Below the pieces are notes generated by a model. That model did not search any database. It was not told where the DNA came from and saw only the letters and a program-made list of their open reading frames with translations. From contig NC_064044.1 of the NCBI RefSeq assembly GCF_932526225.1, positions 14,633,453 to 14,697,452 of the forward strand: a stretch of 64,000 nucleotides of DNA. The letters are read 5' to 3'. The DNA comes from Nematostella vectensis (Eukaryota; Cnidaria; Anthozoa; Actiniaria; Edwardsiidae). A program made the position numbers and the translations under genes. How positions within the stretch are numbered: the first letter of the stretch is position 1; each line of letters opens with the position of its first letter. Positions 15,301 through 25,685 of the stretch are shown one piece after another.

Positions 15301-18300
15301 GTCACTTCCGGTCTTCCTATACCAGATGGTAGACCAAAATGTAAGGGGATTCTCACTTTAAAACCGCAATCTTAATTTGTTATATAACATTTTGTAACAA
15401 TGGTTTAAAGTCTTGAATTAATAGGATGATATTATGATCTGCTCCAGATTTTTTATGTAAACCATATGTGAATCCTGTTTTAGATGCAAGTTGCAGGGCA
15501 GACGGGAGAGGATATCAAGATGCAGGTAACATAATTATAGCTGGGATCCAACGCGATGTAATCATAGTAATATAGGTATAGAGAGTGCTAAACTGTGACG
15601 ATATGACTCCCGTTGTTCACGAAGGGATTGCTAAGGGGCGCCCTTGTGAACGTTGTTGGTGCTCCTTCGGCTTTTGTTGGGTTGAGAGGGTGCAGTGGAG
15701 GTAACGTTCGTATGTGTTGTGAAATACTGGGTACAGTGGAGGTAACGTTCGTATGTGTTGTGAAATACTGGGTAAAGTGGAGGTAACGTTCGTATGTGAT
15801 GTGAAATACTGGATCTTTTGCTAATACAATGCTTAACCAAGTTTTTTTTTATATTCAATTGAAATCATGTAGTTTGTATTTTTCTACTTTTGTTCAAATG
15901 ATAATTATCTTGGTAAATTTCTTTTCTGTTACCATATGGCTTTAGAGACAGTGGAACTATCTAATGCAATGTTATTAGGATGGGGAAGAAGGAATATTTT
16001 CTGGCCAGCATAGAAAAACAGCTTTATTATATATGAATTGTGTGAATGTACTAAGGCTTCCTTTGTACATTTTTGCAAATTGTTGGGTGTACCAAGGCTA
16101 CCTTATTTCGCAGATACTTGATATCGGCATGGAAGAGCTCCAAGGTTTTCAACGTGAATACAGAAGTAAGTTTAGAGACTACATATCCTAGATGTCGGCT
16201 TTTGTTGAGTTTCCTTAAAAAGTTCCAAAGGGGATAATGTATTTCCTATCGGATGGGTTTGGTAGTTGCGCTGACGTTTCGAGCGTTGAGCTTGTCGTCG
16301 GGGCATAGTACATGGAGGGCACTATTCAAGAAATGAGCGGCTCAATTTTCAAGTCCTCTCTTCTTTCAAAGTCAGGTTTGACACAAATAAGTGTTCATTT
16401 TTGTCTATAGCAATAAGGATAGCAAAACGTTTAGGCTTGACACTGATGTTTTTTTTTTTAAAAGAATGACAATAAATTGATTTTATGGTCGTAAAATCCC
16501 CATTATTTCTATATCTTTTAAAAAGCAGGAAGCGCCTATTTTTTTGTTTCATGCTCTAAATGAATGGGCATTTATAAGCTTAAAGCTAAAGCAAGCTTTT
16601 ATACTTTCCTTATGTTACTCTTTCTTAAATGGCGTCAATTCATTGCAGAGAGTCTACGTCAATTTAAAGCAAAACATTTTGAAGACAGAAGTCAGCCGCC
16701 AAGATTCATCGAATACATGGTAATAAGCAACTTGTAAAACGCAAGCTCTGTTTTTGGATGGGTTAGTTATTAAAGTAAACGCGCATGTTCTCCTATAACT
16801 TATGTATGGTTTCTGTTTTCAGATCGCCATTGTCAACAACTGCATGATGTGTATTAACTTCACTGAGCAGTTTCGGGTAAGTTTGTTATCTTATGATTAG
16901 TTCACAGACCCTTGTTATCGTAACCATTTTGTTAGAAAATTGCCATCATTTCGATAAACGTCTTTTTTCAAAGATGTTTGGCGAATTGGTTTAGGTCACC
17001 AAAACCTAGCAGTCGATTCTACCAGATGTTCGTCTTTAATATAAACAAAAATGTGTTTAAAATACCAAATTTCAGCCTGTAGGTTATTGTTCTTATACGC
17101 TGGTGTTTACTAATTCTTTTTTGTTGACTATGATTATTTGTTTGTAATTTTTACGTTTTGTTTATTATGTTGCAGGATCGCATGGAAGCAGATTTTGGTC
17201 GTGCCGCATTCGGAGAAGACAGACAACAAATCTTCAAGGGCATCATATCATGCTTTGAGACTATTGGAGAGGAGGGGTAAGACACCTCTAGTTACATAAT
17301 GAACCCGTTGGGGAAGATGGGTATGACATCTGTAGTTACATGTTAAACACGTTGGAGAGGATGGGCAAGACATCTCTAGTTGCATGTGTAACACTTTGGA
17401 GATGAGAGGTAAGATAACTCGAGTTACATGTTAATCACATTGGAGAGGAAGGGGAAGACGTCTCTAGTTACATGTTAAACATGTTGGAAAAGATAAGACG
17501 TCTCTAGATACATGTTGAACACGTTGGAGAAAATGGATAACACATCTCTAGTTACATGCTAAACACGTTGGAGAAGATGGATAACACATCTCAAGTTACA
17601 TGTTAAACACGTTGGAGAAGATGGATAACACATCTCAAGTTACATGTTAAACACGTTGGAGAAGATGGATAACTTATCTCTGGTTATATGTTAAACACGT
17701 TGGAGAAGAAGGTTAAGACATCTCTAGTTACATATTGAACACGTTTGAGAAGATGAGTAAGAACTCTTCTGTGCAGAGCCCAACGGTTCCTCGAGTTGCA
17801 GTTTAACTAAAGGATCGTCCTCCTATTTCTGGTATTGTCCGACATTTTGGACTTGCAAAGACATTTAGAAGTGTCACCACTTATCTAAAAAAATGCTCGT
17901 AGTGCCATGGGCTCCTAAAAAGTTTCAAACAACTCCCTAGCATCTCTTTACTTCAATATTTATTATATGCTTTTATAAAGCAAATTATGCCTACCGGCTG
18001 TAATAGCTTTAGCTAAATTTCTCCTATTTGCTCAAACTACCAAGATCATACCGTTGTTTGTTCCTGCTTATGAGCACCTTGCAACTAAATGTCATAAGTA
18101 CAAGCACATTAGTGGATTATATGTCAATCATTATAGTTCATTTTGATTGGCAGGTGTCGGTATCTTCTTGACGAGGTGTTCCTGGATCTCAACCCATTTT
18201 TTATCCAGATTATGACACCAGCCTGGTAGGTACCATTCAGAAGCCACCATCCTGGACAACACCTGTCAAGACAAATATTCGCATGGCAGAATGTAACATG

Positions 18301-21300
18301 TCGTACGTCCTTTAAATCGAGCATTTACCTGATTCCCCCTTCAGCAATGAAAGCCATGTTGTGTGTGACGGAATGCTGACACACTGGGCATAAATACTAA
18401 AGGTGTTCAACATTGCTAAGAGTGGGAACGCGGAATTATTTTAATCCTTAAACGTAAAGAACGTAAATTTACTTAAACGTACATAAATCTGCTAACATTT
18501 TAGCAAGTCTCGCAAAGGTTATGACGTGAATTGCAGCCTGTCAGTCTTTTTGATTGACAGTTGTCGGTCTCGACTCCATTCCTTATTTAGTCTATGACTC
18601 CTCCTTTCATGTGGATTGAAAAGTAACACAACCAAACATATTTAGGGTTACATCAACAAACCAAGTGGACACCATCATCGTCACAATCGAAGACTACTCC
18701 AGGGACTACACCCACATGAAGCCAAGGTAAATACAATACATGAAGCCAAGGTAAGTACAATACATGAAGCCAAGGTAAATACAATACATGAAGCCTCGGT
18801 AAGTACAATACATGAAGCTAAGGTAAATACAATACATGAAGCCAAGGTAAATACAATACATGAAGCCAAGGTAAATACAATACATGAAGCCAAGGTAAGT
18901 ACAATACATGAAGCCAAGGTAAGTACAATACATGAAGCTAAGGTAAGTACAATACATGAAGCTAAGGTAAGTACAATACATGAAGCCAAGGTAAATACAA
19001 TACATGAAGCCGAGGTAAGTACAAAACATGAAGCCTCGGTAAGTACAATACATGAAGCTAAGGTAAGTACAATACATGAAGCCAAGGTAAGTACAATACA
19101 TGAAGCCAAGGTAAGTACAATACATGAAGCCTCGGTAAGTACAATACATGAAGCCAAGGTAAGTACAATACATGAAGCCAAGGTAAGTACAATACATGAA
19201 GTCAAGGTAAGTACAATACATGAAGCCAAGGTAAGTACAATACATGAAACCAAGGTAAGTACAATACATGAAGCCAAGGTAAGTACAATACATGAAGCCA
19301 AGGTAAGTACAATACATGAAGCCTAGGTAAGTACAATACATGAAGCCAAGGTAAATACAATACATGAAGCCTAGGTAAGTACAATACATAAAGCCAAGGT
19401 AAGTACAATACATGAAGCCAAGGTAAGTACAATACATGAAGCCAAGGTAAGTACAATACATGAAGCCAAGGTAAGTACAATACATGAAACCAAGGTAAGT
19501 ACAATACATGAAGTCAAGATAGTACAATACATGAAGCCAAGGTAAGTACAATACATGAAGCCAAGGTAAGTACAATACATGAAGCCAAGGTAAATACAAT
19601 ACATGAAGCCAAGATAGTACAATACATGAAGCCAAGGTAAGTACAATACATGAAGCCAAGGTAAGTACAATACATGAAGCTAAGGTAAGTACAATACATG
19701 AAGTCAAGGTAAGTACAATACATGAAGCCAAGGTAAGTACAATACATGAAGCCAAGGTAAGTACAATACATGAAGCCAAGGTAAATACAATACATAAAGC
19801 CAAGGTAAGTACAATACATGAAGCCAAGATAGTACAATACATGAAGTCAAGGTAAGTACAATACATGAAGCCAAGGTAAATACAATACATGAAGCCAAGA
19901 TAGTACAATACATGAAGCCAAGGTAAGTACAATACATGAAGTCAAGGTAAGTACAATACATGAAGCCAAGGTAAATACAATACATGAAGCCAAGGTAAGT
20001 ACAATACATAAAGCCAAGGTAAATACAATACATAAAGCCAAGGTAAGTACAATACATGAAACCAAGGTAAATACAATACATGAAGCCAAGGTAAATACAA
20101 TACATGAAGCCAAGGTAAATACAATACATGAAGCCAAGGTAAGTACAATACATGAAGCCAAGATAGTACAATACATGAAGTCAAGGTAAGTACAATACAT
20201 GAAGCCAAGGTAAATACAATACATGAAGCCAAGGTAAGTACAATACATGAAGTCAAGGTAAGTACAATACATGAAGCCAAGGTAAGTACAATACATGAAG
20301 CCAAGGTAAGTACAATACATGAAGCCAAGGTAAATACAATACATGAAACCAAGGTAAGTACAATACATGAAGCCAAGGTAAGTACAATACATGAAGTCAA
20401 GGTAAGTACAATACATGAAGCCAAGATAGTACAATACATGAAGCCAAGGTAAGTACAATACATGAAGTCAAGGTAAGTACAATACATGAAGCCAAGGTAA
20501 GTACAATACATGAAGCCAAGGTAAGTACAATACATGAAGCCAAAGTTATGCAACACATTAAGCCAATGTTTGAGGCATTAGTAAAGTTTGACTGATGCGA
20601 AATCACTTCTGCTTAAGAAGATACGACCGAGGCAATGTATCCCGGTTTGCCTCATACTAACCTCTGGTAGTGTAAGTTTAAATATTCCAGCTCTGATCTC
20701 TGATCTCCGATACAGGTTTTTTGATTACCTTGTGGATCAAGCCTTAGAGAGGTCGCTGATTGAGTATGTGCGAGCCATGATGAACAAGTGAGTGATTTCC
20801 TGAACGGCAGAAATGGTTTTGGGGTATGTTAACATTTATATCTCCCTTCCCTTTAGACGAATTGCATTCAAAAACTATGACGAGAGGAAATCAGCTGCAT
20901 CAAAAATCTTAGACGAGGCGAAGAAATTTGAAAAGCTCTTTACCAAACTCACCGGTCGGGCGGAGGAGGTAAGTGTGTACTATTTTTTATTATTATTATT
21001 TTTTTGGTTTGGGATAACCTTCTAGTGATTCTTCTCAACAAGACAATTCAAGAGAAGCCATGTGTGCACTTTTTGAACCTTTCAAGAGCCGACTCCATGT
21101 CTGCCACATCTCTTTGGATACTTTGTAACATAGAAATTGAGTTACGCTTGTCGCAACAGGTAATCGGCAAGTGCTCCGTCCTGCCAACGCTCACAGAGGT
21201 CATAAAGCTGAGGGACACTTCAATGATGGCTCTGGAAATATCTGTGAGTCCCTGTCTATCTAGGGTCTATCAGTCTATATATTTCCCTGGCTGTCGTTGT

Positions 21301-23577
21301 CCGTCTCTTTGTATCTGTGTGTGTGTCTGTCTGTCTGTCTGTCTTTCCTTATCTGTGTGTGTGTCTGTCCGTTACTCATTATGTCTGTCTATTAGCCTGT
21401 ACCTCTTCTTATATTTTAAGTTTTTTTCGTATAAATATATAGGTATAAATGAATAGATACAAAAAGCCCAAATAGTCGTGTTCGTGAACCAGCAGAATAA
21501 ATCAGTACAATACACCAAAAACTGGTATCGGACTCTGCCAAATGTTCGTCTTTTATAAGACTTCTTCAGGGCAGGTATAAAGAATCTATAAATTGAAGAT
21601 ATAAAAAAACAATTTTATGTTATTTCGATTACGTTATAATCTGGTGGGCTGACAGAAACCTCAACCAACCAAAAACTCAATTATAATCCGCGTTATTTAA
21701 CAGGTCATACGCTCTAAATTATCAGTCACATTGTCGAAAAAAACTTCCAATAGACACAATGCTTTTATAAATATGAATAATTTTTCCATTAAAAATCATG
21801 GCTTCAAGGAGCCTGGCTGCTCGGAGATTTCACGTATTCGTCTCGCAAGTAAACTGGTGCGATTGCTGCTTCAAGGACCCTTAAAGACAACAGTTAATCA
21901 CAGTAACATCCCACCTCTGTTGTTTGATATTGTTTCAGGGTATTGCTAACAAGTACCCTGACTTCAAGTCAGATCATGCCATGGCACTGCTACTGATGAG
22001 GGGCGATGTGGGGCGCATAGACGCGAGACAGGTACAATCACAAAGATGGGGCAATACAGACTTATAGATGAATGTTGTTGTTACACACCAAAAATTAAAA
22101 TCCATTTCTCGTCTGGGAATAGCACATAGCAAGAAGAGCGTAAGATAAGAGGGACACTTTGGTATTACCCGCGCGCCATGTCGATTCCAAATCTGGCTAT
22201 TTTTAGTAACCACCATCCCACCACTGCGCGTGAGCATTTTTACTCACCCTACCCCCGCGCTGTGGCATTTACATCTTGTTGTTTGCCGCTGTTTTGTGAC
22301 TTAAAACCGAAAAAAAACACCCTATTTGCACAAATACCATCGAAAATTTCATTCTAGCATCAAGGATACAGGAAGTTGCGGTTTATTAAGGGGATGTAGT
22401 ACTTCGAGAATTCCAAGATTTCAAAAACGTGTAAAAAAAAAAAGACCAAAGACTTCATTCAAAATCGAGAGCGGAAAACCTCGTGCTTCAAACACCGCTT
22501 CCGCTCTAACTTGCTGCTTTTTCGTGGTCTCTCAAAATTCATTATCTTCCTAATTGTCAAACGAAACTGTAAGTTAGAAATTAGATATGAAATTGATTTT
22601 TGTGAGTATTCCGGTGAATTGAGAAGGAATCCAAGAATAAAACTATCCTTGTAGCGAGGGAATGCATTTTTGTGATGATCAAAGCCAGCAAGCTGAAGTA
22701 TCTGAGCTTTTGTAATAGTGAGAAAATAAAGAGGGAGATATTACTGTACTTCTTTGATGTTGTTATTATTATATGTTATGTTATGTTATTATGTTGTTAT
22801 TATACAAGCTGGAGTCGGGATTTGAATCAAACGCGGTATCACAGCCATTTTATCGCTCGTCGGTTTTTTTCTTTCTTCTTCACTTGACTTCGCCGCTCAG
22901 ACAAACAAAACAGTCAAACTATTCAGGGATTTAGCTTTCTGTGAGTATATTTGCCAATCTTGCTTACTTAAGTTAGACTTGTTTTCTTCCGAGTTATTTT
23001 ACATGATCTCTTTTCATCCTATCGAGTTGGCAAAACAACAACACGCAACCAGCGGGGGAGTAGGACAAAATAAAGGAGCAAATCCTCACGCGCAGTGGTG
23101 GGGTGGTGGTTACTAAAAATAGCCAGATTTGGAATCGACATCGCGCGCGGGTAATACCAAAGTGTCCCTCTCTTATCTTACGCTCTCTTGCCCAGGTTTA
23201 TTCCCTTTTTGGGGGGCCTAAAAGAGTTTTTAAGAGATAGTAGAGGATCATTTTGACCCTTGTTTTGTTACATTAGATTCTTGGCGACTACAAGCCACGT
23301 CTCTTTTAATGAAACATTTAATGAGGCAAGAATCACGGATACTTGAGAGGAGATAGGGTAATCTGATATGGGAGCTTCTAAGCCATATAGCCCTATTAAA
23401 ATAGACTTTTATGGTGACTGGGTTGACTATCTTTCACAGCTGATATTGGAAACCCCACTGAAGGATATGAAAGAGGGTGAGCAAGTCGACCAGGGAAGAT
23501 TCTTTGATCAGATTATTGTACCACCATCACTACTGGACAAAATGGAAACTGCCTGGAAGTCCAAACCAAAAAGCTAA
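342..23577 (+). CDS. EXOC3: Exocyst complex component 3 (Sec6), 5'-truncated by window; 21 exons
   Basis: Subunit of the exocyst, the complex that tethers secretory vesicles to the plasma membrane. Exons: 342-380, 1202-1311, 1865-1978, 2359-2473, 7069-7152, 7659-7735, 8335-8430, 9931-9997, 15248-15340, 15484-15525, 16114-16165, 16649-16719, 16823-16876, 17176-17276, 18154-18225, 18646-18726, 20716-20787, 20857-20968, 21160-21243, 21939-22031, 23440-23577 (TAA). They join to 1767 nt, 588 aa, with consistent phase at every junction. Sec6-like landmarks are KQLWLVLQRF, RIIEREER, PGRPKRWKQK, MWLVKHLERTRQKVLDDL, IAIVNNC, EGCRYLLDEVFLDL, AEVIKL-like TEVIKLRDTS and a terminal FFDQIIVPPSLL. Animal EXOC3 is about 750 aa, so roughly 160 N-terminal residues lie upstream of the window. 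No frameshift is seen. Several introns hold minisatellites that copy this gene's own splice junctions. An ATTAAA at 23778 is a possible poly(A) signal. Confidence 0.95.
1320..1495. mobile_element. Small inverted-repeat element (MITE), 176 bp
   Basis: The left end CAGGGCCGTAGCAAGG and the reverse complement of the right end CAGAGCCGTAGCAGGC form imperfect terminal inverted repeats. It carries no ORF of note. It sits 8 bp downstream of an EXOC3 donor (exon ends 1311). Its target-site duplication is not clear. Confidence 0.6.
2474..2785 (+). repeat. 24-bp minisatellite starting exactly at an EXOC3 donor, about 13 copies
   Basis: The exon ending 2473 (GTCATTAAG) is followed at once by GTATACACAGAGATACTT, and the unit repeats about 13 times as CAG|GTATACACAG. 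Each unit therefore begins GT, ends AG, and rebuilds a donor-like CAG|GTATAC at each boundary. The array is open in the exon's reading frame up to about 2590, where an extra T breaks it. See findings. Confidence 0.9.
2790..6800 (+). repeat. 33-34-bp G/purine-rich minisatellite, about 118 copies, with higher-order repeats
   Basis: The unit core is GGGTGTGACTAGGAGAAGGG followed by AGGGTACTACATG. Variant units recur in blocks: the marker ATGTGACTATGAGAAG appears near 3180, 4060, 5000 and 6320, giving higher-order periods of about 880, 940 and 1320 bp. It lies in the EXOC3 intron 2474-7068. The + strand is strongly G/A rich. Confidence 0.95.
7338..7650 (+). repeat. 62-bp dimeric repeat, about 5 copies, abutting an EXOC3 acceptor
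   Basis: Each 62-bp unit is two related 31-bp halves (TTGTGTTATGTATCTTATGC... and TTGTGTTATGTATTTAATGC...). The last copy runs into the acceptor TCACTTGCAG at 7658. The exon itself is not copied. Confidence 0.9.
8543..8680 (+). repeat. Two-copy direct repeat of about 66 bp
   Basis: ACTTCTTATGATATATTACG through GAACAACGAACATTTTGA occurs twice in succession in the EXOC3 intron 8431-9930. It is a simple local duplication just upstream of the larger 53-bp array. Confidence 0.8.
8735..9838 (+). repeat. 53-bp minisatellite, about 21 copies
   Basis: The unit contains CAACATTTCGACACACTACA, then ACTAACCACATGTAATACAA and TGAACACCTACAA. Copies are highly similar and differ mainly at TTTCG/TTTTG and CCTACA/ATAAAA. 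The array ends about 90 bp upstream of the exon at 9931; the junction is not copied in any convincing way. Confidence 0.95.
10815..10942 (+). repeat. Two long poly-G tracts in the large EXOC3 intron
   Basis: Runs of about 20 G each lie at about 10820-10842 and 10922-10940. The flank TATTATATGGAAAAAGCATA at about 10860 is shared with 40200-40220 (TTATATGGAAAAAGTATAG) downstream of a G-rich stretch in a CtIP intron, suggesting a dispersed element with a G tract. The rest of this intron (9998-14560) holds the GPCR pseudogene and otherwise nothing I can assign. Confidence 0.6.
12456..13395 (-). pseudogene. Rhodopsin-class GPCR, frameshifted, antisense in an EXOC3 intron
   Basis: Seven-transmembrane receptor-like sequence read on the minus strand inside the 9998-15247 intron. 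A TM1-like segment with the GN signature (CCGNGMVLYLVGVP) lies near 13310-13380 in one frame. TM2-TM4 follow in a second frame (13363-12920) with the DRY-type motif IGVERYLTIFHP. TM5-TM7 lie in a third frame (12923-12456) with AFVFPYAAP and the NPxxY motif as NTIINPIIYLNCM, then a basic tail. The frame breaks after TM1 and again in the second extracellular loop (near 12925-12935), so it cannot be read as one protein without two corrections. No introns are evident, which fits a retrocopy or an intronless GPCR gene. The ligand class cannot be told. Two sequencing errors are the alternative to a pseudogene. Confidence 0.75.
14560..15247 (+). repeat. 44-47-bp minisatellite resembling a decayed 3' splice site, ending in a real acceptor
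   Basis: About 14 units of TCTGACCTTTTCGCTTTCAC then TTATCATGACTTCTC. The final unit is the true acceptor, GCGCTTTACCTTATCAG|GACTGG (exon starts 15248). Earlier units read TTGTCATGACTTC at the same place, so each has a branch-point-like CTGAC, a pyrimidine-rich tract and the exon-like GACT, but AT or TG replaces the acceptor AG. Confidence 0.85.
15675..15812 (+). repeat. 41-42-bp repeat, 3 copies
   Basis: AGTGGAGGTAACGTTCGTAT followed by GTGTTGTGAAATACTGGGTA is repeated three times in the EXOC3 intron 15526-16113. The unit happens to contain GAG|GTAACG, but no neighbouring exon matches it. Confidence 0.85.
17260..17775 (+). repeat. 44-bp minisatellite derived from an EXOC3 exon end and donor, about 11 copies
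   Basis: The exon end TTGGAGAGGAGGG|GTAAGAC is the first unit. Later units read TTGGAGAGGATGGGCAAGAC, TTGGAGATGAGAGGTAAGAT, TTGGAGAAGATGGATAACAC and so on, each followed by ATCTCTAGTTACATGTTAAA. Most later copies have lost the donor GT (GC, GA or AT); a few keep it. Confidence 0.9.
18708..20548 (+). repeat. 24-bp minisatellite of an EXOC3 exon end plus donor, about 76 copies
   Basis: The exon ends ACATGAAGCCAAG at 18726 and the unit is ATGAAGCCAAG|GTAAGTACA plus ATAC. Nearly every copy keeps an AG|GT donor; a minority read AAG|ATAGTAC. The +5 position alternates between G (GTAAGT) and A (GTAAAT). The real exon's own donor is the GTAAAT form. Long minus-strand ORFs here are a by-product of the 24-bp period. 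Confidence 0.97.
21312..21372 (+). repeat. GTCT/GT microsatellite
   Basis: A (GT)n/(GTCT)n low-complexity tract lies in the EXOC3 intron 21244-21938. Nothing else in that intron is recognised. Confidence 0.8.
22129..23191. mobile_element. Non-autonomous DNA transposon, about 1.06 kb, with about 105-bp terminal inverted repeats
   Basis: The left arm 22129-22232 (AAGAAGAGCGTAAGATAAGA ... CACTGCGCGTGAG) is matched on the opposite strand by 23084-23191 (CTCACGCGCAGTGGTGGGG ... TTACGCTCTCTTG) with few differences. No transposase is present in the 850-bp core. It occupies most of the last EXOC3 intron (22032-23439). Confidence 0.85.
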
Positions 23578-25570
23578 TACGTCTAGCACCAGTTTATTGT
23601 AGAATATACCACAGTATGACATTTAGGAAAACAAAAATGTTCAGAAGGGGGAAATTTCAAACTTTGAAGAAAATGAGAATATAAAACATACTCTTGTCAA
23701 GTTTAAATAAGTCATTGTTTAATACTTTTTTCAAATACATGTTGTTTCTTATGACATCCCTTGTAATTACAAATACTATTAAAGTTGATGTACATTAAGT
23801 AGAAAGTCACAATCTTAAAAAAATATATTATATGTAATTATCAAACTTATTCACATGATTTGAATCTGTGGCTCTCAATGGTTGTGGATTCCAACCCTCT
23901 CATCCCACATTTTTATGACTCTTCTGCTTTTCATCCCATGCCTTAAAGATGGGAAATCCAGTTACCATATACGGAAAGGTAGAGGGATGGGTATATACAT
24001 ATAGTTCCTGACATTTTGCCCTCTTACACCAAATTTTTATGGTTAGGTGATAACTCCCTTTGAATACATCTTCCCTCCTGAAAGGATGTGTTGCTTTCAG
24101 GTATTCCCTTACATATCACACACAAGAGGTTCTTCCTTTGTCTGGTGGTGTACTTATATGGTTCTTGGCATGCAGATGTGTGTTGTCAGACATCATTAAT
24201 ACTTCTTGGGGTATATAGTCCTTGGTATGCGGAAGGCATTCTTCCTGCCTGGTGGATGTGCATAATTCCAGGGATATGTTGCATGTGTGATTGGTGTCAG
24301 GTAGGTGTGTTTCTTGATGACTGATCGTCCTAGTTGACTGTACATAAACTGGTTCTTGATAGACTAAAGAACAAACAAAATCATGGCAATCACCATTTTC
24401 TGCATAAAGATGTAGATGTTACACCTAGTGCACCTTTATCTGCGAGTTGTGGCTTTGATGACAAATAATTTTAGTTCTTTTTTGTCTTCATCAAATACTG
24501 TATGTATACCACTTCCTTGTTACAAACTGAGAACTAGAGTTAGTCCCTGGCGAAAATGAACAATATAGAATAATAGGACTTCTCTATCTTAGTTCTCGTT
24601 CTCAGCCATATGATAAAGGTGAGGGGGCAGGGGGAGTGATTTCACCAACTCAAAAGACCGAGAAAGTGAACAGAGCTACATTTCCAGATTTTCTTGTAAA
24701 ATAACACTAGTGGATCAGCGAGATACAAGGATAATTATTTATCAGTAGTCCACAACTGAACAAATTTATCCCTGTTTTGACATGTATCTCAAAGAGGAAT
24801 AAACCAGCGCCTGCTCTCCTCTGTAGGACAGGGTCAGACTAGCCTTTCGCTAAAGGGGGGTTTGGCTCAGTGACAACGGGGGAGTTTTATGGCTTTCTGG
24901 CCGCTAACCGTAGGGTCGTTATAAAAGATGGTATCTTATACCGCATTCACACCAGTACTCAAACCAGTTTAAAGGTGGTTTAATTAAACTGGTTTAAATC
25001 TCAATCTCCCAAGAGTGGGAAGAACCAAGAACAAAACTGAATAGACTGTGCTGTACATGTTACTAAGTTATCGTTTAGCTAGTAAGAATTCAACACAATG
25101 AGAAACTTGGTAAGTTATCAGGCAAAGAAAAACCTTGTTTAACTAAACATGGTTTTGTGTGAATGCAGCATTTAGTCTTCAAAAATACATAGATCTAGGG
25201 AAAGACAAATTAAGGGGAAAGACGAGCTTGTCGGTGAGGTTTCAAGGAATCGGAAGATATAGTATTGTAAATAGGTTTATAATCGAACTTGGTAACACCG
25301 CTACCTTATCGTCGTCTTTCGTATGTCTTGGCAACGACTTGGTCGATGGCTTATTGGGTAGGTCCTTCTTTCTCTCTTCCGCCCGGTGCGCTCGATCACA
25401 TACATACTTCTCCTCGATCATAGCTCAAGGATCCATCTAAAAAAGTTGTCAAAGTAAGTCACGTGAAAGTTATAAACAGAAGAACGTTTGATCACAACAT
25501 AAACGGCGTCCCTGTTATTGATCTTTCATAGCTGCAAAGCATCACGGGTAAAACAGGACCGCTCAGACTC
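23578..25570. other. Intergenic region between EXOC3 and CtIP
   Basis: About 2 kb between head-to-tail genes. It contains the EXOC3 3' UTR (length unknown), a possible ATTAAA signal at 23778, a short inverted-repeat element at 24942-25167, and the CtIP promoter near its right end. Short ORFs at 24088 and 25159 have no recognisable features. Confidence 0.6.
24942..25167. mobile_element. Short inverted-repeat element (MITE), about 226 bp
   Basis: CCGCATTCACACCAGTACTC at the left end pairs with GTTTTGTGTGAATGC at the right end (GCATTCACAC shared). Inside, AAACCAGTTTAAAGG and TTTAATTAAACTGGTTT form a subterminal palindrome, and a degenerate copy lies near the right end. No ORF. Confidence 0.65.
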
Positions 25571-25612
25571 ATGGGGGACAAAATGGCGGGATCTTCGAAG
25601 TGTGTTTGTTGA
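25571..25612 (+). promoter_or_regulatory. CtIP 5' region: YY1-like ATGGCGG motif and short upstream ORF
   Basis: ACAAAATGGCGGGA at about 25578-25591 resembles the YY1-type core-promoter element (AAnATGGCGG) common at TATA-less housekeeping promoters. An ATG at 25571 opens a 13-codon upstream ORF (MGDKMAGSSKCVC) ending in TGA at 25612, 74 nt before the main ATG at 25686. If transcription starts upstream of 25571, this uORF could dampen CtIP translation. The transcription start is not known from sequence. Confidence 0.4.
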
Positions 25613-25685
25613 TGTTTATCTGTTTATGGTTGTGTAACAATGTAAACTTCAATCGTTTTAGCTGATACATAGCCTAGCTAGAGGT

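Noticed and set aside
18681-20606. Several 100-408-codon minus-strand ORFs (MYCTYLGF / SCIVLTLA repeats)
   Set aside because: They exist only because the 24-bp period lacks stops. They lie over donor copies of EXOC3 and have no non-repeat coding flank.
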